64,000 bases of DNA, taken from positions 25,556,708 through 25,620,707 of the forward strand of contig CM073896.1 in assembly GCA_037176705.1 (NCBI GenBank), written 5' to 3'. A program made the position numbers and the translations under genes. The notes under the pieces were generated by a model that saw only the letters and a program-made list of their open reading frames with translations, was not told where the DNA came from and did no database searches. Below are positions 36,261 to 47,422 of this stretch, one piece after another; position 1 is the first letter of the stretch; each line of letters opens with the position of its first letter. The DNA is from Molossus alvarezi. Its lineage: Eukaryota; Chordata; Mammalia; Chiroptera; Molossidae.

Positions 36261-37249
36261 TTATATTCCACAAAACAGTGAGATCATATGAAATTTGTCT
36301 TTCTCTGTTTGGCTTGTTTCACTTAGTATGATACTTTCCAGGTCCCTCCATGTAGTCTCAAAGGATAAGAGATCTTTCTTTCTTACCGCTGCGTAGTACT
36401 CCATTGTGTATATGTACCACAACTTTTTGATCCATTCGTCTACTGATGGGCACTTGGGCTGTTTCCAGATCTTAGCGATTGTAAATAGTGCTGCCACAAA
36501 GATGGGGGTATATATATTCTTTCTTATTGGTGTTTTATGCTTCTTAGGGTATATTCCTAGAAGTGGGATCACTGGGTCAAATGGGAGATCAATTCTTAAT
36601 TTTTTGAGGTGACACCATATTGTTTTCCATAGTGGCTGCACCAGTCTGCTTTCCCACCAGCAGTGTACTAGAGTCCCCTTTTCTCCACACCCTCGCCAAC
36701 ACTTGTTGTTTGATGATTTGTTGATGGCGGCCATTCTGACAGGTGTGAGGTGGTACCTCATTGTTGTTTTGATTTGCATCTCTCTGATGATTAGTGATGA
36801 TGAACATTTCTTCATATGTCTCTTAGCCATTTGTATGTCCTGTTTGGAGAGGTGTCTATTTAGTTCCTCTGCCCATTTTTTAATTGGATTTTTGGTTTCC
36901 TTTTGTGGAGTTGTATGAGCACTCTATATGTATTGGAAATTAACCCCTTATCTGATATATCATTGGCAATTATGCTCTCCCATACAGTGGGTAGCCTTTC
37001 TGTTTTGATGATTGTATCTTTCGCTGTGCAGAAGCTTTTGAGTTTGATGTAGTCCCATGTGTTCATTTTCTCCTTTGTTTCTATTGCCTTAGGTGATGTG
37101 TCAGTAAAAATTCTGCTGCGTATGATGTCTGAGATTTTGTTGCCCACAGTCTCCTCTAGGATTTTTATGGATTCATGAGTTACATTTAAGTCTTTTATCC
37201 ATTTTGAGTTTATTTTGGTGTAGGGTGTAAGTTGATGGTCTAGTTTCAT
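36261..37249 (-). pseudogene. L1 ORF2 C-terminal fragment
   Basis: Two long frames encode the part downstream of the reverse transcriptase domain. The first (36860-37249) includes [20 protein letters not shown] and [18 protein letters not shown]. The second (36261-36830) includes the cysteine-rich tract [18 protein letters not shown] and [13 protein letters not shown] and ends at a natural stop at 36261. The frames are joined by one frameshift near 36840-36860. L1 ORF2p copies L1 RNA at the nicked target by target-primed reverse transcription; this piece lacks the endonuclease and polymerase domains and cannot act. Confidence 0.9.
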
Positions 37250-37580
37250 TTTTCGAAGATGAACTTCTTATATAAAGCTAATCAGTAGAATATTCAATTC
37301 ATTAATCATTCAACTCCCCATTATGTTTTAATTTCTTTAAAAGCTAGGATAGCCTAACGTTTTAGGAACATCTTTATAAAATGAAATAATTCTCCTTGGC
37401 ACAAAGAAACAGTAGAAAGTACATGACACTTCGTGGTGAATATGGTACTTACCTTAAATTTGTTTAATCTGCGAGGTCTCTTCACTGTCCCTTTTGCAGA
37501 GCAGTGTTTAAATGGTAGTGTACAGTATTTGTATTTTACAGAGTGTATTGACTATGGTCAGTAATATTGTTGAAGAATCA

Positions 37581-37784
37581 GCCCTGGCTGGTGGCTCAGT
37601 TGTTTCGAATGTTGTTCCCCACACCAAAAAAGGTCGCAGGTTCGATTACCAGTCAGGGCAGATACTTAGGTTGCCGGTTTGATCCCTGGTCAGGGGTGCA
37701 TACGGAAGGCAACCAATTGATTTTCCTCTCTCTGAAATCAATAGACATAACCTTGGGTGAGAATTAAATTAAAAAAAAAAAAAA
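37581..37784 (+). mobile_element. Ves-type SINE, plus strand, shortened body
   Basis: The head is 'gccctggctggtggctcag', lacking a short segment before 'ggctcag'. A B-box-like 'gcaggttcgattacc' follows. The CT body is much reduced ('tttcctctctctgaaatcaa'), and the tail is 'accttgggtgagaatt' plus A run. Flanks share only an imperfect 'tgaagaatca' / 'tgaagagaca'. Confidence 0.85.
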
Positions 37785-37949
37785 GGTGAAGAGACATTTT
37801 TGTTTGTTTGTTTTGCTGCATGGCTTAATAGAATGACTACCTGTCTGCATACTCACATATTGGTTCAGTAAATCAATGTGCTTTCAGCTCCACTCAACAT
37901 GTGCAGGTCTCTTTAAGAACCCTTCATATGCAGTTTACTATTTAACCTT

Positions 37950-38075
37950 CACAGCCTTCTCTATCTTCTTTAAATATACAAAAACACCAAGATAGGTGAA
38001 ACAGTCTCCATGATGGCAAAACTGTAATTCAAATCTAGTCCATCAAATGCAGTAAAATTGTTGTGCAAGCCTTAC
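37950..38075 (-). repeat. MIR-like ancient SINE, minus strand
   Basis: 'actatttaaccttcacagcc' and 'gcaaaactgtaattcaaatc' fit the MIR complement weakly. Confidence 0.4.
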
Positions 38076-38114
38076 ATTGGCAATCCATTCCACAATATAC
38101 AATTGGCTTTTACT

Positions 38115-38210
38115 TGCTTTGATCCTCACAGCAATTTGATAAAATCAGGGAAGCTGCCATAATTTTAACCTTTGAGACTGGCAAAATCAGGGTCACATAG
38201 AAAAATAATG
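38115..38210 (-). repeat. MIR-like ancient SINE, minus strand
   Basis: 'tttgatcctcacagcaattt' and 'aaatcagggtcacatagaaa' fit the MIR complement. The element is short and diverged. Confidence 0.45.
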
Positions 38211-38944
38211 GAGTCTATAATAAGAGAAAATCTTGTCAACAGATTCCATTTGCCCCATATCACCCAGACTACAAGCAAAGCTCTCAATCTCATTCTTTCT
38301 TCATTTGTTACCTTTCCTTCCTTTCTTGTTCTTTTTTTGTCCTTCTGTGATTCTTTCTCTCCCAATCCTCCCACCTCTCCTCCTGAGTGCCTAATATGCC
38401 TTGTTTTGCTTTTCTCTTCTATCAGAAAGAAACAGAAATTCAGATTGAAAAAGACAGAACAACTGACATTATGTGAAAAACAGAAGTTCAAGATGCAAGA
38501 GAAAATAGTAAGAGCTCAACTTGCACTTCCAAGAAGCCGAATGAGGCATTCTAGCTGAATGAAATGGTAGACTTATGAAAGTTGTAGTTAGATGTGCAAA
38601 TGATTAAACCCAGCTGCTGAATCTAACTTAAAATATTGAATGAAAGCTTCCCTCAGTGAAGAAAAAATGTAGAACAGTCTGGTCAGCAATCTTTCTCTGA
38701 TTTGGATGAAATTTTAAAGTGCTTGTCAAATATATATTTGTATCCCCTAATGCTGAATAGATATTTATCTACCAGTTATAGTAATACATTACTATAGAAA
38801 AAGAAAACAAATCACAGAAAAATATAAAGTTTTAAACAAAGATGGTATATAAGCTCAGGATAAAGAAGGGCATAGTAATATAATTATTTTGCTATTATAT
38901 TATATGCCAAATAGCCAGACTTCTCACTGACATAAATAATCAAA

Positions 38945-39040
38945 TAATTAATTCATTCATCAAATACTTATTGGTACATTTTATGTGCCAGACACTCTTT
39001 GGCACTGAGGATATCAGTGAATATAGAGACAAAGATATTT
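38945..39040 (+). repeat. ancient LINE 3' end-like fragment
   Basis: 'ttcattcatcaaatacttat', 'atgtgccagacactctttgg' and 'gaggatatcagtgaat' are typical of an old mammalian LINE 3' UTR segment like that at 1985. Confidence 0.55.
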
Positions 39041-39369
39041 GCCTAATAAAATAACATTAGAATGTCAGAATACTTTTCAATTTAAGAAACTTTTTTGGTT
39101 TTGGTCCGAAAATTTCAGCTAAGAGTTTTTCAAAGAAAGGAGGTATATTTATAAAAAGCAACAAATTATTTAGTATAAAGAGTGAATTTCTCAATGAATA
39201 TAAATGCCCAGGTGTAATTAAGTACTAGTAGTTTCAATACTAATAGAATTTTGAACAAAAGCTCTTTTGAACTATATGTTGTTTTGGGGGGATATAATTT
39301 ACTTTTCTTTTTTTAAATGTCTCTGTCTTTTTTTTTTTTTTAATGTGATGTTTAGTAATATAGAAGAAG

Positions 39370-39560
39370 TATCATGCTCTGGGGTCTGCCACATGTGGTT
39401 CAAATTTCAGCTCAATCACACAGTTTTTCAAGTAACTGTGGTTTGATTAGTTAAGCTCTCTAAATCTTAGTTGTTGTTTTTGTAATTTATAAAATGACCT
39501 ATTCATAGAACTTATTTCATTATGTTTTTGGAGAATTAAATGAGACACTATATTTAAAAT
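39370..39560 (+). repeat. MIR-like ancient SINE
   Basis: 'gttcaaatttcagctcaatc', 'ttaagctctctaaatcttag', 'aatttataaaatgacctatt' and 'gagaattaaatgagacacta' follow the MIR order closely. Confidence 0.7.
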
Positions 39561-40308
39561 ATGAGATCATATTTTAAAATACCTCTATGATGGTAATCTC
39601 AGGTGGACTAACAGAGGGATGGTTAAAGGCATATTTTTACTAGACCATGTGAGATCTCTGCCTCAAGATTTTTGTTCATTACAAGAGAGCCTATCAACGC
39701 AGTGAATTTGTCTAGTCAATGAGAGTTCTAAAAGTTGGTGGAGCAAAACATGGAATAACTATGGTGTCTTTCCAGACATGATAAAATACTAATACACCGA
39801 AAGACAGACATTTGTTAATTATTTTGACTTCTCTCATACTGTTTTGAATGTTTTACATTTCAAACCCACAAGTGTGCTGTCTCAAATGTTTAGCATAATT
39901 TTGAGAATTCAAATAATAGAGGACCAGGGTCACAGGGCAAAGATGCCTGGGCTAAAGCATATTCCTGGTAGTGGATGAGCCCAGGTGGATTGAAAAATGA
40001 TACAGGAGATACTTTCTGAGAAATGTGGAGACGAGACCAGTAGCACATAAAGATTCATAAAGCACAATGAGAAATTTCTTGATGTATAGAAATTTATTTT
40101 TGGAAAAAAAATGTTTTTAAATTGCGGAATAGGGGAAGCCAGTGAAATGAAACAAAACAAAAGAAACAAACAAACAAAAAATCCCCACCAAGAGGTAAAA
40201 AGACAATCAGCTATTTCTATAGAGAAATATAAATTAGAGAATAAAGTTTATCTTCAAGAATTCTATTGGTTAAAGGCCTCTTTATGAAATATCTGCAAAC
40301 CAAATAAT

Positions 40309-40515
40309 ATTTAAAAATATATATATTTTTACAAAAAGAGGAAGGGAGAAGGAGAAAAAAACATTGATGTGAGAGAGAAACATGGGTTGGCTGCCTCCTG
40401 CATACCCCCCATTGGGGACTGAGCCCACAACCTGGTCATGTGCCCTGACCAGGAATTGAACCTGCAACCTCTTGGTGTGTGGGTCGATGTTCAACCACTG
40501 AGCCATACTGGCTGG
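40309..40515 (-). mobile_element. Ves-type SINE, minus strand, perfect 14-bp TSD
   Basis: The TSD 'gcaaaccaaataat' is exact at 40295-40308 and 40516-40529. The head complement is 'ctgagccatactggctggg'. It is the short-tail subtype. Confidence 0.95.
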
Positions 40516-40649
40516 GCAAACCAAATAATCTTTTAATTATTTTTGTTACTATTGATAAAGAGCATTCAAGCTCACAAATGTCTTATAAATGAAATTGTGA
40601 TGCACAGTACTCTTGTAAGTTGGGACTGCCTACATAATGCCTGTGAGTT

Positions 40650-40902
40650 TTTGTTTTTGTTGTTGTTGTTGTTGTTGTTAATCCTCACTTGAGGATATTT
40701 TTTCCATTTATCTTTTTTAGTTAGAGAGAGTGGGAGAAAGGGAGGGGCAGGGGAAGAGAGAGAGAAAGAGAAAGAGGGAGAAAGAGAGAGAGAGACTGAT
40801 CAGAGCTGGGGATCAAACCTGCAACCCAGCTATGTACTCTTGACATGGGAATCAAACTCACATGGCCTGACACTCTAACCATTTAGCCACACCAGCCAGT
40901 GC
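40650..40902 (-). mobile_element. Ves-type SINE, minus strand, with (GTT)n tail
   Basis: A (TTG)n run (40660-40679) marks the expanded tail. It is followed by 'aatcctcacttgaggatatt', a long GA-rich body and the head complement 'ttagccacaccagccagt'. The TSD is 'aatgcctgtga' at about 40636-40646 against 'aacgcctgtga' at 40903-40913, differing by a CpG transition. Confidence 0.93.
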
Positions 40903-40913
40903 AACGCCTGTGA

Positions 40914-41532
40914 TTTTTAAATAGTAATGAGTCCAGATTACACAGTAAAGATCTGTCTTTTGCTATTTTAATTTGAGTAGACATTTCTCCCTTGATACTT
41001 AAAAGTAAAGATTATTGTTGTACTTGGAAATCCATAATGAATTTCTGATGAAGGTTAAGAGTGTGCCCTCAGCAAGAAAGACAAAATTGTGTTAGTAAAT
41101 AGATTAACATACTTTTATGTGAGCTTGGTATTATTAATAACTGTTGGTAGACCTTATTAGAGATTCACAGTGTATTAACATTTTAAAAGATATTATGATT
41201 CTATATGACACAGTCACATTTATGGTTTGTTTAGCTTTGTACAAGTATTTGCCAAGTACTCTTCATTTATCCTTTCTAAATATGGGTCAAATATAATTTT
41301 ACTCTCAAAAAAATGAAAAAAAGATGTTTTATCTTTATTCTTCCTCAGAAGAGTAGATTTAGATTTTCTTCAGTATTTGATATTCTCTAAACTTAGATAC
41401 AAGATCATAAGTGTACAGATTTACATTAGATCTGATGATGACAGTGGTTAATATGCTAATTATAATGTAGACAATAACTTCATTCCCTCTTCTGAATACA
41501 AATCTTTTGCATTCTTGGTTAATTTATTCGTA
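40914..41532. other. unique sequence, nothing recognised
   Basis: AT-rich with no recognised gene or repeat. Confidence 0.45.
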
Positions 41533-41535
41533 GGT

Positions 41536-41573
41536 TGTTTTTTGTTTGTTTGTTTGTTTGTTTGTTTGTTTTT
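41536..41573. repeat. (TTTG)n microsatellite
   Basis: About nine TTTG units immediately precede the L1 fragment. They may derive from its A-rich end or neighbouring target. Confidence 0.9.
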
Positions 41574-41935
41574 GAGGCATTGTAAATGGGATGGTCTTTC
41601 TTTATTTCCCTTTCTGATAATTCATTGCAACTAAATTCTAAATATTAAATTTGTATCCTGTTATTTTACTGAACTCGTTGATCAGTTCTAGTAGTTTCTG
41701 GTTAATCTTTAGGGTTCTCTATATATTGTATCATGTCATCTGCAAATACTGAGTTTTTCTTCTTCCTTCCCAATATAGATGCCTTTTATTTCTTATTCTT
41801 GTCTGATTACAGTGGTGAGGACTTCCGGTACAATGTTGAATAAGAGTGATAAAAGTTGACATGCCTGTCTTGTTCCTGATCTTAAGGGAAACACTTATTT
41901 TTTTCCTGTTGGATATGATGTTAGCTGTGTGTTTG
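41574..41935 (-). repeat. old L1 ORF2 fragment, minus strand
   Basis: The complement reads as part of the L1 reverse transcriptase region. Typical text is 'ctgaactcgttgatcagttc', 'tgtcatctgcaaatactgag', 'ttacagtggtgaggacttcc' and 'cttgttcctgatcttaaggg'. No open frame survives. Confidence 0.75.
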
Positions 41936-42107
41936 TCATATATGAATGTAAACTGTAATTGAAAATAAAAATTTTAAAAGTGTAAAAAAAATTAAATCCT
42001 TGAAACCACTAGTTATAAAGGAATGTTAATTAAATCAACAATGTAATATCATTAGAGGAATTTTATTGAGGATAATAAAAATTTTTTGAAATGTAGTCAT
42101 CAAGGAA

Positions 42108-42490
42108 GATCATGCTCCTATCTCCCCTCTTCTATGAAAGGGTGGGAGCCCAGTTTCCTCAATGCAGACCAAGGAGCAAGTTCAGACAGCCTCATCTTAG
42201 AGAAAAAACATTGCAAACTCAGGAATAACCCCATGTCATGACACACCATTAGCCAATGTCCTTCCCTAATTTCCTCTAGTACTTTTCTACTAGCTCACTT
42301 GCCTGGGCACTTAAAAACACCCCTACCTTTCCTCTCAGCCAGTTGAGTTCAATCTCTTTCCTCAATTGCAGCAATCTTAAATAAAGTCTTCCTTGTATGT
42401 TTAACTCTGTCCAGTGTAATTTTTTCTTTGAAGTCCACTGAAAAGCAGCTTCAGATGAAGGACCATTATTCTGAGGGTTACAGTAAGGCA
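42108..42490 (+). repeat. LTR-like sequence with poly-A signal
   Basis: An AATAAA at 42380-42385 sits in 'tcttaaataaagtcttcctt' followed by 'gtttaactctgtccagtgta', a typical retroviral R/U5 layout. It shares this block with the piece at 11767. A promoter-like 'gcacttaaaaacacccct' lies about 70 bases upstream. No gag, pol or env sequence is adjacent, so it is probably a solo LTR. Exact ends are not defined. Confidence 0.5.
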
Positions 42491-43799
42491 TGACCTCACA
42501 GCCCAGACCGTGTCAAGGCTGCTCTGTGATGCTCTGTGCTAAAACCTCTGAATAATTCAGATGCCTCTAGTAGCTCTTCTAAGCCCAAAGAGGCTCCTAG
42601 AAAACTTAGGGGTATAAGCCCATAGAATCCTGAGTTACACCAACTACTTACCAGAGCAGGTCACATGGATACGTTTAAAAATTAAGGAGAGAGGTACTTC
42701 ATGCAAAAAATTTGTAGGTGGTTTTGGACACATGGAGTTGACTGGAATAAAATACATAAATATTCACAATGTTTCCAGAAAGTTGTACTGGCAAAGGTAC
42801 CTCCTGCCTGCACTAAAAATATGAGATTTTGAGATATTAAACACATTCGATAGAAGGCTGACCAAGAAATCTGCTCCATACACTTTAAAAACCAGTTAAG
42901 GAGAGTGATGCAAAGGAGAAATTCCCAGAGTGGAGTTAAGAACTATAGTGAACAAAGAACTGAACTGAAATAAATAGTTTCTATCCTGAGGGTTTGGGAT
43001 ATTTGCAATATTTGCTCAATAAAATGTCAGAACTGATATGGACTGGTACCTGCTATGTGCTTCCTCTCCTTTCCATTTTGAGTGTTTATTGTAGTCACCG
43101 AGTCTTTGTCCCACCATCAAATAGGCACATAGAATGGAAAAGGTACAGACAATTTATCCAGTTCTATAGATTCATAGGCACTGCGTATGGGCCCAATGAA
43201 GTCTTATGCCATATAAAATGGGAGTTTAGGTATGTTTTGGAGAAGATTTGATTATTTTTCACATGGGGAAATGGAGTGAATATTAGTAAACAAGAGGAAG
43301 CCCGAGTTGTGGCAGCTATAAAGATATCACATTCCAATCTCCTGATTGTGAGGAGGGTGGGTATGAGCTGGACATATGCAGATGCCCTTGAAATGACAAT
43401 GGTCTGTATAAAGTGGGTCGATGTCCTTGGAATGACACCTGTCCCTGTTAGAGGAACTCGGGGACAGTTAGGTGGCTCTAAACTTCAGAAACTTTAACTA
43501 TTACACACTACGCAACAGAATCCCCAAGTAAGCAAAAGTGAATATTTAAATGTTGATTACTAATAAATGACTAAAAATGCTACTTGTACAGCAACATATT
43601 TTAATTAGGTCAAAATTACACACTGATTTGTAGATCTAAATAGAGCCGAGTCTCCTTGGAAATAGACATTTAATTTTACATAGTGCTTTAGACAGATTTA
43701 TCTGGCTGCATGTTTAAAGAAACTGGTACTAAAATATGATTTTAATATCGCAGATATGATCACCACAACTGGTTAAAACCTGTAAGGAAAGGAGTACAG
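42491..43799. other. unique sequence, nothing recognised
   Basis: An 85-residue open frame at 42994-43251 and a 73-residue one at 43276-43497 have no known motif. I do not call a gene. Confidence 0.45.
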
Positions 43800-43935
43800 A
43801 ATTTGGAATGAGACGTGCTACTTACCACCTCTGTGGCCTGTAACATGTATGTAAGTTCCCTGAACACCGGTATCATTTTTATACAATGGGGCTGATGTTA
43901 AAAGCCTTGTAGTGTTAGTGTGAAATTCATTGAAC
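43800..43935 (+). repeat. MIR-like ancient SINE
   Basis: 'gctacttaccacctctgtgg', 'gtaagttccctgaacaccgg' and 'atacaatggggctgatgtta' follow the MIR core order. Confidence 0.7.
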
Positions 43936-44258
43936 AGTAAGATCTTAGAAACTTAATTTTATACCTGTCCTTCTATGAACACTCATGTATACATTTTTCT
44001 CAATGCATAAGGAATTATCTACTTGAAATATCAAGTTGGAATTTTTAAATGTACTCAGGAACTTAAAACATGAAATACTCACCTCCATTCACTTTTAATT
44101 TCCAGCCTGTCCTTTACACAGTGCTGGGTACTGACATCTGAACTAGTTGTTTCCTTTGTGGCTGTTCCTCTTGTTCACTGTTGTGACTTAGAAGATCAAG
44201 GTATTAGAAAATTAAATTCATTTAGAACAACAAGTTATTTTTAAATAAGTTGGCTTTT

Positions 44259-44493
44259 GCCCTGGCCGGTTCGGCTCAGCAATAAGAGCTTTGGCCGAGG
44301 CCAATGAGTCTCGAGTTTGATTCGGTCAAGGGCAGGTACCTTGGTTGCAGGTTGTTCCCAGCCCTGTTTGGGGTCATACAGGAGGCAACCAGTTGAGGCG
44401 TCTCTGTCACATCAATGTCTCTCTCTCTCTCTCTCTCTCTCTGTCTCCCACTCTATCTAAAGATAAATGGAAAAATACCTTCAGGTGAGGATT

Positions 44494-44540
<47 letters not shown>
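44259..44540 (+). mobile_element. Ves-type SINE, plus strand, with (AAAT)n tail
   Basis: The head 'gccctggccggttcggctca' is followed by a (CT)n run and 'taccttcaggtgaggattta'. A tail of about eleven AAAT units (44498-44544) completes it. The TSD 'aaataagttggcttt' (44243-44257) matches 'aaataaattggcttt' just after the tail with one change. Confidence 0.95.
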
Positions 44541-44542
<2 letters not shown>

Positions 44543-44544
44543 AT

Positions 44545-44945
44545 TGGCTTTAAATTTAGGAGCACCGAAGTCATGAAGATAGAGACAGGAGCTGGTCTGA
44601 ACTTTTTAATACCTTACATGCTGGGTTTGTCTTCAGATTGCTCCTCTGGAGTATTGTGTGGCCAGTTGCCACATTAAACTGCAGACTGGCTGAGGAAGAT
44701 CGATGCGGTGCCGAGCTCATGAATGATGCCCATAAAATCACCAATAGCTCTGAAATGGGTGGATGATCTGGATGTCGGAGGGACTTGGAGCATGTTTCGG
44801 GGTCTGCTTTACATCCTCTGTCCTGCTGCGCTGCCCCACCCTCCCAAGCTGCTGCTCGCCATACGAGCCCGTTTGTCTGGCTATGGGTTAGATTTCGATT
44901 CAAACCCCAGCTCTTTTCTAAAAGCTTAGAATCTCCTTTCCTTAC
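44545..44945. other. unique sequence, nothing recognised
   Basis: A 110-residue minus-strand open frame at 44571-44903 has no motif I recognise. Base composition is more balanced than its neighbours. Confidence 0.4.
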
Positions 44946-44949
44946 CTAT

Positions 44950-45243
44950 TAGAGAATTAAGGAAAGACAAATATTACATAATCTCATTTATATATGGAAA
45001 TTTGACAAAATAAACTGATTAGGTCCAGAGGTATGGATGCATGGTACAGACAGACAGATCTCAGAGGGGAGGGGGGAGAGGAGGACAGGGAGAGATTAAT
45101 CAGAGAGCATATGTGCATACATGCATAACCCCTGGACACAGACAGTAGTTTGGGGAAGGCCTAGGGTGGGGTAGGGGTTGGGTGGAAGGGGTCAAAAAGG
45201 GAGACACCCGTAATATTGTCAACAATAAAAAATGTTTAAAAAA
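44950..45243 (+). mobile_element. 5'-truncated L1 3' end, plus strand
   Basis: 'gacaaatattacataatctc' marks the ORF2 end region. The G-rich 3' UTR and the terminal 'gtcaacaataaaaaatgttt' follow. A compact G-quadruplex motif lies at 45164-45182. Confidence 0.85.
45164..45182 (+). other. G-quadruplex motif in an L1 3' UTR
   Basis: Four G runs are separated by loops of one and two bases: 'gggtggggtaggggttggg'. This meets the classic four-run definition. Confidence 0.85.
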
Positions 45244-46694
45244 ATGCAGCTCATCAAATCCACACCTCTCCTTAAACAAAATGAAACAATATATGTCTGT
45301 GATATTGTAGCATGAAATCTTTAGTAGTCACTCAATAAAAAATAGCTAATATTAGATTTCATAGCCTCGCCTATGAGAAGAAAAAATTGCATTAAACCTG
45401 AGGCAAACATATTGAAGCTCCATGTGAAAACTGTATCAGCTATTTTGGGGAAGTAAGAAACAGAAGGGAATCAGAAAATGACAAAATTTCCATCAGGTAT
45501 TATGCATGAAAATAGGACCAGCTTAATTTCTGAGTGAGGGGAACATGCAACGGAATCACTGGTACTGAGAGTGTGGTCCTCAGGATCAGTTATTTGAATG
45601 ACATAGTGAGTTTCCTTTGATAATTATGCTGTAAAATCTTATTATATTTTGTGTGACAATGTGCGACAAGCAACTGTCTCTGGCGATGTTCTAACTAGGA
45701 ACAGAGAGGATCTCTTCATAAAAAGGTGTTCTGTATTAGAGAGCAAATATATCAGAACTAATCTTTTGAGTTAGAACTGCAAGAAGGTAAGTAGACAGTT
45801 ACCTTCCCAATTGTATTAAAAATTGTCCAGTAATGTCTGGCAAGCAGAAGCTTATTATGAATGTGTAGGAGAGAAGAAATGTTAAGATTTGAGTTTTGCC
45901 CAGAGAACTACTGAGAGTATTTGGGGAAACAGAGGAAGATCTCTTCTGTGCTGACCAAAGTTGTCATAAACACAGCTTTGTGTAGAATTGTTTAGAACCA
46001 ACAAGGAAGGAGTTAAACGGTAAGAAGAAGAAAACCTGACTCATGAAAAAGGTTGTGAGATTTTAGCATGGGATCAAATAGATGAAAATTTAAAGAACTG
46101 GGAAGACTTCCTAACACAGGACAGATCTATTTGTGACTACGATGGTGGGCTTCTCTTCAATTGTAAAGGTGTCACCGCACCTAAACTGGCAGAAGAGGAA
46201 AAAACAAAAACCTACCAGACTTTTGGGTGCCAATCTGCCTGAAAAAAATTAATATACCCCTGATATGTTATAACAAGAAAAAAATTTACCAAGATTTTAA
46301 AAAATTCATAATTATTTCAAAGATAACATTTGAATCCAATCTATTAATTAACATAAATTTAAAGATTGAAATGTGTCATCTAATTTGGAAAGCTGAAAGG
46401 TAGGACAACAGACGATTAATTTTCTAGCAATTGATGTCCTTGGTTTAATATAGAATGCAAAAGAAAATAATAAGCAGCTTTGTGGATTATTCAAAGGAAT
46501 AATCTTTAACTCGGAAGGAGAATTAAAAAAAAAAAATTGAACACTGTAAGTAGAAACAAGGAAATGGACATGTTTAAATCTCCAAGGTCAGCAAGAGACC
46601 AATTATAGCCACTTTCAATCTAACCAACAGGTGTTACTCATAGGAATGCTTTTCACACTATGTCAATAATATAAATGAGAAAAATATGGGTAGA
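45244..46694. other. unique sequence, nothing recognised
   Basis: Purine-rich DNA without a recognised gene or young repeat. Confidence 0.45.
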
Positions 46695-47146
46695 AGAATG
46701 TGATGATCAGACTTTGCAACTCCAGTTGCTGGTGTTCTTGCTTTTGTATCATCCTCTCCCCTGATTGTGAGGGAGATCATGACTGCTTCTAACAATAGAA
46801 TATGGCAACTATGATAAGATGTCACTCCTCTGATTAAGTCATGCTATATAAGACTTTTCTTGTGAGCCAACTTGCTCACCTTCCTGAGTTTGAAGAAGCA
46901 AGCTTATGTGAATTGTATGGTCACAAGGAAATGATTTCTGCCAACAACCTGAGTGATCTTGGAAGTGCATCTTTCCCCACTGATCCTCCAAATAAGAACC
47001 TAGTCCTGGCTGACATCTTGATTGCAGCCTTGCAGAGGACCCAGCTACACTGTGCCCAAATTCAAGACCCAGAGAATACATGTACATTGCTTTAAGTCGA
47101 CAATTCCGTGATGATTTGTTTCACAGCATAGAAAACTCATACAAGT
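46695..47146 (+). repeat. ERVL-MaLR-type LTR (MLT1-like)
   Basis: The order 'gatgtcactcctctgattaa', 'gtatggtcacaaggaaatga', 'tctgccaacaacctgagtga', 'gcagaggacccagctacact' and the end 'cagcatagaaaactcataca' matches an old mammalian MaLR-type LTR. An open frame of 84 residues at 46841-47095 is within this repeat and is not taken as a gene. Confidence 0.6.
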
Positions 47147-47422
47147 AAATCCAGCAATCTTCACAGGTTAAGAATATCTCAGTGAAGGTAGAAGTTTCTC
47201 TGCAGTTTTGTTAGATTTAAGGATTACTAATACCTTTTTAGTTACCTTACTATCAGTATACATTATGATGAGGGGGCTCATTTAATGCCAAGCAACTATA
47301 TGACATTAGACTCAAGCTCCTAATTCAAAATAATGAAGAGCAAAAAAGAAAAAAAAAATCCTATCAGACTGGTTATCCAAAGAATCTAATGGTTTCAACC
47401 AACTTATTATCTATTTTTCTTT
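47147..47422. other. unique sequence
   Basis: Short AT-rich gap between two repeats. Confidence 0.45.

Larger units (their letters stand above)
36005..37255 (-). mobile_element. 5'-truncated young L1, minus strand, perfect 14-bp TSD
   Basis: The TSD 'aagatgaacttctt' is exact at 35991-36004 and 37256-37269. The element runs from the ORF2 C-terminal third to the 3' UTR and T-rich (poly-A) end at 36005. The perfect duplication and long open frames mark it as one of the youngest LINEs in the window. Confidence 0.95.

Noticed and set aside
38165..38558. Overlapping open frames of over 100 residues on both strands
   Set aside because: Both are low in complexity because of a CT/GA-rich patch, neither has a motif, and they overlap in opposite directions.
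10780..42490. One endogenous provirus bounded by the two LTR-like pieces
   Set aside because: The pieces are 30 kb apart and no retroviral coding sequence lies between them. The interval is filled with unrelated repeats and unique DNA.
46841..47095. 84-residue open frame as a small gene
   Set aside because: The whole frame lies within an old MaLR-type LTR.
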